Origin: Campylobacteraceae bacterium
GTDB lineage: Bacteria; Campylobacterota; Campylobacteria; Campylobacterales; Sulfurovaceae
Length of the DNA: 20,201 nt
Direction: 5' to 3'
NCBI GenBank assembly: GCA_026982175.1
Contig: JALSHP010000153.1
Location: forward strand, 1 to 20,201
A model generated the notes under the pieces. The model worked only from the letters and a program-made list of their open reading frames with translations, was not told the DNA's origin and searched no databases. The position numbers and the translations under genes were made by a program. Position 1 is the first letter of the stretch, and each line of letters begins with the position of its first letter. This document shows positions 14,639 through 20,201 of this stretch, piece by piece.

Positions 14639-16172
14639 TCTCCCAAGCATACCCCACAACATTACGACTATTAGAGTCAAACTCTACACCGACAATATAA
14701 ATCTCTTTGCCACTAGCGAGATATTTTTGAAAATATTCTTTGGTTTTTATCTGCTCCAAAGCCCCCTTTGTATCGACTTTAAACTCAAAAATATAAATTT
14801 TATCATCTATAAAAACACTTAAATCTATTCGCCCATCGTTGGTTACATCTTCGGCTAATACTTTGTCAAATCCTGCACCTACAAAATAGGCATAGACAAC
14901 ACTTGCATAAAATCCCTCATACTCATCTATGTCATTTTTTGTAAAATTATTATAAGCAATAGAGGCAAAAAGTGATTTTAAGGTCTGCTCCACATCATCA
15001 AGATTGGCAACTTCTAACAAATCAATTAAATTGTTTTGAATCGGTAGGGCATCTGTGGGTCTCTTTACAAAATAGTTCAACAGATAGTTGTTAAAACTCA
15101 TTTTAGTCTCTAGGTTTGGAAAGGTTAAGATGTATTGAATCCTATTTCTTCTTTGAATCTGCTCTTTGATGGTCAAATACCCACTTTGAAACATCACGGT
15201 TTCTAAACTAATGTTTTCAATATCAAAACTTTCTATTAGCTCTTTTCCAACTTTTAAATTTTCAAATTTTGTTAGATTATAATTCTCTTGTTTAAAAAGT
15301 TTAATCAAAAAGCTTGGTGTTCCTGTGTTGAACCAATAGTTATCAAATAGATAATTATTTTTAATAAAAAGTAAAATATCAAAAGGGTTATAGACTTTGT
15401 CATTTAAAAAGTTATACCCGTTGTACCAAGATTGAAGCTTATCTAAATCAACACCCTCTAAATAGGGTAAAAAAGTAGTCTCTATGTCATTTTGTGTGTA
15501 TCCACAAACTGTTCCAAACTTTGGTGTTAGGGAGATGTCTTCTAAATTATTTAACCCAGAAAAAATACTAGCTTTAGTAAACTTACTAACCCCTGTTAAA
15601 AAGGCAAATTTGATGTATCGGTCGTTGTCTTTGATTTGAGTGTAGAGTATCTTTAGCACCTCTCGACTCTCTTTCGCTACTTCCATTTGGTCTATGTTGT
15701 CTAAAATCGCTTTGTCATACTCATCTACCAAAATCACAACAGGTTTTTGATACTTCTCATAAGATTTCTTGATAAGTTCAGCAAAACAGTTAGCATAATC
15801 ATTGTCTTTACTGCACTCTATTCCTAACTTTTCTTGAGCAGAATTTAAATTTTTAAAAATATTCTGTTTTAATTCCTCTACACTTCTACTTCCACCAAAA
15901 CTTATCTTAATTACAGGATACTTATCTTCAAAATCCCATTTATCGTAAATATATAAGCCTTTAAAAATCTCTTTGTTCCCCTCAAATATCTCTTGAAGTG
16001 TGTCTATAAAAAGTGACTTCCCAAAACGGCGTGGGCGTGATAGAAAGGCATATTTAAAACTATTTATAAGTTCATAAGCCTCTTTAGTTTTGTCAATATA
16101 GAGATAGTCTTGCTTTATTATTTCACTAAAAGTACTAATGCCAATGGGTAATTTTTTTAGGTTCTTTTTCAT
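14631..16172 (-). CDS. AAA-ATPase-like / PD-(D/E)XK nuclease-like protein
   Basis: 513 residues. The N-terminal half fits the 'AAA-ATPase_like' family: LPIGISTFSEII start, YIDKTK, P-loop variant SRPRRFGKS (45-53), and Walker B VVILVDEYD (145-153) followed by FAFLTGVSKF. The C-terminal part fits the PD-(D/E)XK family that usually accompanies it. Its nuclease-like core is GRIDLSVFID (Asp450) and IYIFEFKVD (Glu463, Lys465). The biological role is not known. Such genes are widespread, often multicopy and horizontally moved. It interrupts the lipase/LP array on the opposite strand, which suggests later insertion. No ribosome site precedes the ATG, and a strong promoter ends 6 bases before it, so the mRNA may be leaderless. 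Confidence 0.85.
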   Translation of the reverse strand: MKKNLKKLPIGISTFSEIIKQDYLYIDKTKEAYELINSFKYAFLSRPRRFGKSLFIDTLQEIFEGNKEIFKGLYIYDKWDFEDKYPVIKISFGGSRSVEELKQNIFKNLNSAQEKLGIECSKDNDYANCFAELIKKSYEKYQKPVVILVDEYDKAILDNIDQMEVAKESREVLKILYTQIKDNDRYIKFAFLTGVSKFTKASIFSGLNNLEDISLTPKFGTVCGYTQNDIETTFLPYLEGVDLDKLQSWYNGYNFLNDKVYNPFDILLFIKNNYLFDNYWFNTGTPSFLIKLFKQENYNLTKFENLKVGKELIESFDIENISLETVMFQSGYLTIKEQIQRRNRIQYILTFPNLETKMSFNNYLLNYFVKRPTDALPIQNNLIDLLEVANLDDVEQTLKSLFASIAYNNFTKNDIDEYEGFYASVVYAYFVGAGFDKVLAEDVTNDGRIDLSVFIDDKIYIFEFKVDTKGALEQIKTKEYFQKYLASGKEIYIVGVEFDSNSRNVVGYAWERV

Positions 16173-16178
16173 GGGTTT

Positions 16179-16207
16179 ATTATATCAAGTTGGGCTTATA
16201 GTCTTAA
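16179..16207 (-). promoter_or_regulatory. Promoter of the AAA/PD-(D/E)XK gene, likely leaderless
   Basis: On the minus strand TTAAGA (16202-16207), a 17-base spacer and a perfect TATAAT (16179-16184) precede the ATG at 16172 by 6 bases. The predicted transcription start is therefore at or next to the A of the ATG. Confidence 0.5.
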
Positions 16208-16330
16208 ATAATATTTTTTCATTTTAAAAGCAATATAAAAAAATATAATACAACCACTTTTTTACTTAACAAGCAAATTATTCTCTAAATCTAACCTCTT
16301 CTCCAATTATTTTTAATATCAACACAAAAC

Positions 16331-16406
16331 AATCACTCTTTAATATTAACATATGACATTCTTTAAAAATATTAAAGAATAAAAACAATTAAAAAGGGGT
16401 AGAAAT
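16331..16406 (+). repeat. Duplicated leader, copy 2, of the full-length lipase gene
   Basis: Homologous to 13383-13432, with 26 extra bases at 16349-16374 between two AATATTA repeats. AGGGG at 16395-16399 lies 7 bases before the ATG at 16407. This supports 16407, not the GTG at 16456, as the natural start of the lipase gene. The rest of the divergent interval (16173-16330) is A/T-rich with no visible gene. Confidence 0.7.
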
Positions 16407-16472
16407 ATGAAGAAAATGTTAATTTATTTAGCACTAAGCGTGTTTTTAGTAAATTGTGGGGGGTACTCATAG
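16407..16472 (+). other. Out-of-frame lipoprotein signal peptide of the lipase gene
   Basis: ATG at 16407 with a good ribosome site encodes MKKMLIYLALSVFLVNCGGYS and then stops (TAG 16470-16472). Residues 1-16 are a lipoprotein signal peptide and Cys17 is the lipidation site. Immediately after the Cys codon is a run of six G (16458-16463). Removing one G, or adding two, joins this peptide in frame to the 941-residue lipase body through CGGTHSDYYE or CGGGTHSDYYE. The sequence as given is thus the 'off' phase, or contains a sequencing error in the G run. Confidence 0.8.
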
Positions 16473-19281
16473 TGATTATTATGAGGGTGAAACCCATACG
16501 ATACAAGGAAAAGTAATGGGGGCTTTAGAAAATGCTAAAGTCACGCTTTACTTAGACGACAAAAGTGAACCCATTGCCAAAGCAGATGTCCAAAATGATG
16601 GCTCGTATGTTTTAGAGTTTACTCCTGAGGTGCATGAGAACATTGTAAAAAGTAAATATGCATTACTTAGTGCAGATGGAACGCAAAAAAGTCTTAAGAG
16701 TATTGTCGCTTTTTATGACTCCAATAGCTCTAAAGGGTACTCTTATAAAGACACGATTATTTCGGGTTATACGGATGCTATTTATAAGATAAAAAAAGCA
16801 TTAGATTTTGATAAAGCCACAAGTAAAGCTTTAGCTAAAAGCTTTATAAACTTATATGATAAGGGTATATACAAGTCAACAAGTTTAAAATCTTATGGTT
16901 TTGCATATAATGGGATAATGGATGAGTTAGCCCAAAACAATAAGTATAGTAATCAAAAAGTATTTAATAGTATTAAAAAGCTTTCTACTCTTAAAAGATC
17001 ACAATTAGAAGAAGCAAAAAGAAATAAAGCAAATAAATATGCCTTTGTTGTGATAGAAAAAGTAGATGATGCAACTATCGTTCAAGAAGTAAAATTAAAC
17101 ATTAGTCAGAATTTACCTTTAATAATTGAAGATATAACTTATAGTATCGAAAAAACTGTGGTAGGTAAGACAGAAAATTATGATAGTGCAAAACATTATA
17201 AGTTTGTAACAGACAGTAGTATTACGTTAAAAAACCTTAAGATTTCTACATTTGACAGTTTAAATAATACTACAAATGTAAATAATGATTTTGAATTGTT
17301 AGACTTAAGTAATGGATCAAAAACATTTATTATTGAAAATTTAAAATTAGCAGTAAAAAGTACAGGAAGTAGTTCTTCTAAGTTAGGAAAAGCTAATCAA
17401 ATTAAAAAACAAGAAGTAAGTGGAAACTATACAGCTTATATTTATACACATCGTGTTGAAGACCAACTAACAGGATTATATGAGACATGGGATTATGTAG
17501 GTAGTAAAAATAATATGGCTTTACGAAGCTATATTGACTTTGCTCCTTATCTATCTGCACATACCGATAAACATCGTGCAATGCAAGTCTATTGGATAGA
17601 TACTGATGGAACTTTACTCTATATTCTATCACATTTTAATGATTATGATGATGTATATGCAAATGCAAATATCGCAGCTAGGTACATGAGTCAAACCAGT
17701 TATTTAGCTGTACCTAGTGTAACCAATAATTTTAAAAATGAGTATGAAGATTCAAATAATCAATGGACTCATTATGGAACTCCAACACATACTATTAAAG
17801 ATTTTGACAAAATAGTGACAAAAGATTTTGCAGGTGGAGCAACAACAGCATGGATAAATAGTAATTATGCAAAAACACAGGCTCAAAATTATGTAAATAA
17901 TGAAGCCTATGATAGACGACAGCCTCTTTTACTTCTCCATGGTTGGCAGGCTGTCAAAGTTCATGCTGAAAGAAATCCAGCAATTTTACGGGACTATAAT
18001 CATAATGAATTTGAGTATTGGCATAATTTTATTGGCTACTATTTAAGTACACCTGAACTACATAATAAGTATAAACTCTATACTTATCATTATGCGAGTT
18101 ATAAGCATATTTCATACAATGGTAAAATATTAAAATTTTTATTTGATGACTTGAAACAAAATTATAATACAGTTTTAGGAAAAGCATTATGGAATGATAA
18201 GCTAGTTATGATTGGTCACTCAATGGGTGGACTAGTTGCTAGAAGTCTTATTGAAGAGCATCAAGCTTTAGGAACAAGTGCTGAAAATTTAGGAAAACTT
18301 ATAACGCTTGATACTCCACATCATGGAAGTCATGGAGCAAACCAAGCTCATTGGAGTTCAAATTTAGCAGATTTTATGGGTTCAAAAGATTTGGCAACAG
18401 CAGGGTCTGTTGACCTTATTTGGGACAATTATGATTCTTATTACAGTAAAAATGATAGCACTAAAGATATTGCTAATTATAATGAGACATTAGATTGGAA
18501 TGATAGAGATAGTAGATATAGAATTTTAGGTGACCGAGCATCATTCGATAATTATTTTTTAGCTAAAATACCATCTTTTACAAATGATGATTTTATAAAC
18601 CCTTACCTCGCTTATTTAAATAAAAGCTTTAGACTAAACTGGGCAAGCAAAGTAAATAGTACTGGTACTGACAAATACATTTTTTATGTAGCACACAGTT
18701 CAGGTGATCAAACTTTCGGAGACAAAGTTAGTAACCCTATTGATACAACGCTTTCCTATAGAACAACAACGGCAACTTTTAATAGTTATGGTTATGGTTC
18801 AGGTGGTGCAGAACCTGTTTGTAGTGCATTTTTGAGTAAACGTAAGAGTAATCAAAAAAACAATGTTACAAGGTTTGAACCAGATTTTAATTCACCAACA
18901 GATTTTATTATAACGAATGAAAGTGGATTACAAGAAAATGATTTTATTCCATACAGATATTTTTGGGACTATGACCATCAAAGTATAATGGCTGGACGGG
19001 CTCATAATAATAAAGATTGGGATAGATTTATTGATAACAAAGATTCTATAGACTCAAATGAGTGTGGGCTTTCTTCTTATTATAATTTCGCTTCTTATTT
19101 TAGTTGTGGAACACAACATTACAATTATTATCTCTATGCTTATAATTTCTTATACAATAGAAATGCAGATGAAGGAGTAGAGAAGAATCTCATTTATGGA
19201 GAACTTGGAAACCCTTTAACTACAGAACCTGTCTTTATGTCTTTACATAAAGATTTACTTTCTTCGTATAAAGGAAATTAA
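16456..19281 (+). CDS. Large secreted alpha/beta-hydrolase (lipase/esterase), separated from its signal peptide by a frameshift
   Basis: The open body has 941 residues counted from a GTG at 16456 that has no ribosome site of its own. The natural gene probably begins at 16407 (see the signal-peptide entry). Residues 1 to about 75 resemble a carboxypeptidase-regulatory/Ig-like fold (THTIQGKVMGALENAKVTLY). Residues 75-480 are unrecognised. The hydrolase domain starts at RRQPLLLLHGW (oxyanion region, His495). The nucleophile elbow is IGHSMGGLVARS (Ser589), followed by LITLDTPHHGS, as in PGAP1/lipase-like enzymes. His841 in YDHQSIMAG is the likely catalytic His. The tail has Cys870 and Cys884 and ends LTTEPVFMSLHKDLL, a block shared with the remnant at 13433 and the protein at 19741. 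The substrate is unknown. It is followed after one base by LP2. The A/T-rich composition suggests transfer. Confidence 0.8.
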   Translation: MGGTHSDYYEGETHTIQGKVMGALENAKVTLYLDDKSEPIAKADVQNDGSYVLEFTPEVHENIVKSKYALLSADGTQKSLKSIVAFYDSNSSKGYSYKDTIISGYTDAIYKIKKALDFDKATSKALAKSFINLYDKGIYKSTSLKSYGFAYNGIMDELAQNNKYSNQKVFNSIKKLSTLKRSQLEEAKRNKANKYAFVVIEKVDDATIVQEVKLNISQNLPLIIEDITYSIEKTVVGKTENYDSAKHYKFVTDSSITLKNLKISTFDSLNNTTNVNNDFELLDLSNGSKTFIIENLKLAVKSTGSSSSKLGKANQIKKQEVSGNYTAYIYTHRVEDQLTGLYETWDYVGSKNNMALRSYIDFAPYLSAHTDKHRAMQVYWIDTDGTLLYILSHFNDYDDVYANANIAARYMSQTSYLAVPSVTNNFKNEYEDSNNQWTHYGTPTHTIKDFDKIVTKDFAGGATTAWINSNYAKTQAQNYVNNEAYDRRQPLLLLHGWQAVKVHAERNPAILRDYNHNEFEYWHNFIGYYLSTPELHNKYKLYTYHYASYKHISYNGKILKFLFDDLKQNYNTVLGKALWNDKLVMIGHSMGGLVARSLIEEHQALGTSAENLGKLITLDTPHHGSHGANQAHWSSNLADFMGSKDLATAGSVDLIWDNYDSYYSKNDSTKDIANYNETLDWNDRDSRYRILGDRASFDNYFLAKIPSFTNDDFINPYLAYLNKSFRLNWASKVNSTGTDKYIFYVAHSSGDQTFGDKVSNPIDTTLSYRTTTATFNSYGYGSGGAEPVCSAFLSKRKSNQKNNVTRFEPDFNSPTDFIITNESGLQENDFIPYRYFWDYDHQSIMAGRAHNNKDWDRFIDNKDSIDSNECGLSSYYNFASYFSCGTQHYNYYLYAYNFLYNRNADEGVEKNLIYGELGNPLTTEPVFMSLHKDLLSSYKGN
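16458..16463 (+). repeat. Poly-G tract (6 G), candidate phase-variation switch
   Basis: Homopolymeric G run directly after the lipobox Cys codon, in an otherwise A/T-rich gene. The homologous site in the remnant copy has 8 G (13484-13491). Different tract lengths at paralogous sites are the footprint of slipped-strand mispairing. Poly-G contingency loci are well known in Campylobacter. Confidence 0.65.
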
Positions 19282-19282
19282 G

Positions 19283-19732
19283 ATGAAAAAGTTAGTATTA
19301 CTAATATCTATTTTAATTATAGGGTGTCTTTTGACAGCATGTACAGTGCTCCCTTATGTTGCAAGTGTATTAGAACCTAAGCCAGATACATCAACTACAA
19401 GAGCTTGGTTAAGTATTTTAGAAAAAGATAATGATAAGCAACTGTTAACAGAAGAGGAAAAGTATAAAGCATCTAGATCAATATGTGCCTTGAAAAACTT
19501 AGAAGAGGGTAGAGAAGTTAAAGTATATATTGAAAACTCTAAAAAGTTTTGTAATGTAACTAAAGAAGATAAAATATATTTTTATAAAGACCATCTGATT
19601 GATGGTTCCAATCAAACAGATTTATCTTATCTCTTAGTAAGAAATGGAGAGGCTATTTCTCTTGCACCTATAGACTTTAGATACTCAAAAGAATTAAGAA
19701 GGTCAATTCCAATAGTTGACAGACTACATTAG
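19283..19732 (+). CDS. Small lipoprotein LP2 (lipase-partner family)
   Basis: 149 residues, paralogue of LP1. The signal peptide and lipobox are LLTAC (Cys20), followed by TVLPYVASVLEP. The same blocks follow in the same order: LLTEEEK, ICALKNL, KKFC, DKIYFY, YLLVRNG and SIPIVDRLH at the C-terminus. It lacks the CMGC pair of LP1. The ATG stands one base after the lipase TAA (TAAG-ATG), with AAGGAA in the lipase 3' end as ribosome site, so translation is coupled to the lipase. One-to-one adjacency and tight coupling suggest the product handles or neutralises the lipase, or forms a complex with it in the envelope. The function is not established. Confidence 0.8.
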   Translation: MKKLVLLISILIIGCLLTACTVLPYVASVLEPKPDTSTTRAWLSILEKDNDKQLLTEEEKYKASRSICALKNLEEGREVKVYIENSKKFCNVTKEDKIYFYKDHLIDGSNQTDLSYLLVRNGEAISLAPIDFRYSKELRRSIPIVDRLH

Positions 19733-19740
19733 GAGATGAA

Positions 19741-20079
19741 ATGAAAAAAGCACTAAAAAGCATAACCATCCTAACACCTCTAGTTTTTCTAGGGTGTGCA
19801 GAGACCAATAACCCTAAACCAACTAAAGCTTCAGTTGAGCAAGTTTATGATGCAGACAAAACAGCTTACTTTGGTAACAACTGTAGTTACACTACATTTT
19901 ACAATTTTGGTAATGGATGTACCACACAACAATACAACTACTGGCTCTATGCACTAGGCTTTCAAGATGAGACATCGTACTACATAGACAAATATACATT
20001 GCAACCAGCATTTACAAACCCCTTAGCCACCGAACCTGTCTTTATGATACTTCAAAAAGACTTAACAGACATCAACTAA
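19741..20079 (+). CDS. Orphan lipase-tail lipoprotein
   Basis: 112 residues. The lipoprotein signal peptide ends in VFLGC (Cys19). Residues about 44-112 match only the last 80 or so residues of the lipase at 16456. Corresponding features are two Cys (48 and 60; Cys870 and Cys884 in the lipase), YNF, the (Q/H)YNY.LYA block and the end NPL(A/T)TEPVFM.L.KDL. No hydrolase domain is present. Its signal peptide differs from that of the lipase, so this is not merely the same gene with a deletion. It follows LP2 by 8 bases, with AGGAGATGAA as ribosome site, and is followed by LP3. The tail+LP pairing repeats that of lipase+LP. It may be a spare C-terminal cassette or an independent partner. Confidence 0.75.
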   Translation: MKKALKSITILTPLVFLGCAETNNPKPTKASVEQVYDADKTAYFGNNCSYTTFYNFGNGCTTQQYNYWLYALGFQDETSYYIDKYTLQPAFTNPLATEPVFMILQKDLTDIN

Positions 20080-20201
20080 AAAAAGGAAAAGAACAATGAA
20101 AACAACAATAACAATCATAACACTAGCAATCGTAGGCGTATGTATATTTTCTGCATGTACAATTTTACCAGTCATAGCAGGAGCATTAGATCCAAGTACA
20201 C
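20015..20201 (+). repeat. Long direct repeat, copy B (tail gene end + LP3 start)
   Basis: Counterpart of 13557-13743. It is nearly identical from the stop codon of the tail gene onward and continues past the window end. Confidence 0.9.
20096..20201 (+). CDS. Small lipoprotein LP3 (3'-truncated by window end)
   Basis: Only the first 35 codons are present. They encode the same 35 residues as LP1 (MKTTITIITLAIVGVCIFSAC, then TILPVIAGALDPST), with a single silent T-to-C change, and the same AAAGGAAAAG ribosome site. It is a third member of the lipoprotein family, with lipidation at Cys21. It lies 16 bases after the tail gene. The rest lies outside the window. Confidence 0.85.
   Translation, partial: MKTTITIITLAIVGVCIFSACTILPVIAGALDPST

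Noticed and set aside
13383..16406. CRISPR-like or phage attachment site interpretation of the repeated leaders
   Set aside because: Only two copies, each directly before homologous genes. Gene duplication explains them, and there are no spacers, integrase or tRNA.
16456..16458. GTG at 16456 as the true start of the lipase
   Set aside because: No ribosome site before it. It would give a cytoplasmic enzyme. The ATG at 16407 has a ribosome site and signal peptide duplicated at 13433.
17402..17632. 76-codon minus-strand frame inside the lipase gene
   Set aside because: Antisense shadow with no start signal and no conserved feature.
13433..20201. Type VI secretion cargo locus
   Set aside because: No VgrG, PAAR, Hcp or adaptor gene is visible, and the lipase carries its own lipoprotein signal peptide when in frame, so Sec export and lipidation fit better.

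Overview
The window looks like chromosomal DNA of a Campylobacterota (epsilonproteobacterial) organism, perhaps a Sulfurovum- or Sulfurimonas-like sulfur oxidiser. The evidence is low GC content, a clpA-aat gene pair, an rpsF-ssb-rpsR cluster, and protein sequences typical of that phylum. The genus is inferred from sequence style and was not tested.

The first two thirds (1-13278) is ordinary core and near-core DNA. A 5'-truncated clpA overlaps aat, which is followed by tal. Converging on them is a minus-strand arsenic operon that reads, in transcription order, MORN-repeat lipoprotein-like or periplasmic protein, arsC, arsB. The ArsC is fused to an extra cysteine-bearing C-terminal domain, and no arsR is present. 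Next come an AGCS-type Na+/alanine symporter (+), efp (-), a periplasmic Deg/HtrA-like protease with a plant-Deg-like C-terminal domain (+), the operon rpsF-ssb-rpsR (-), and a large soluble hybrid histidine kinase (+). Convergent gene pairs are separated by clear hairpins.

The last third (13280-20201) is an accessory, strongly duplicated locus and the most interesting part. A complete unit consists of a large lipoprotein-type alpha/beta hydrolase (lipase or esterase with a GHSMGG nucleophile elbow) followed at once by a small lipoprotein of about 150 residues (here 'LP'). There are three versions. (i) A lipase remnant reduced to its signal peptide and last residues, plus LP1 and a translationally coupled outer-membrane beta-barrel protein. 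(ii) A full-length lipase plus LP2. (iii) A 112-residue lipoprotein that matches only the lipase tail, plus LP3, which runs off the window. LP1 and LP3 and their upstream sequence are almost identical over the visible overlap, so the array is recent or is being homogenised. A minus-strand AAA-ATPase/PD-(D/E)XK protein gene sits between units (i) and (ii).

Both lipase signal peptides end in a lipobox Cys encoded directly before a homopolymeric G tract (8 G in the remnant, 6 G in the full-length copy). In the full-length copy the tract puts the signal peptide out of frame with the 941-residue body. Loss of one G would restore a continuous surface-lipoprotein lipase. This looks like a phase-variable (slipped-strand) contingency switch feeding a multi-cassette enzyme/partner array. 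Whether the LP proteins are immunity proteins, chaperones or structural partners cannot be decided from sequence alone.
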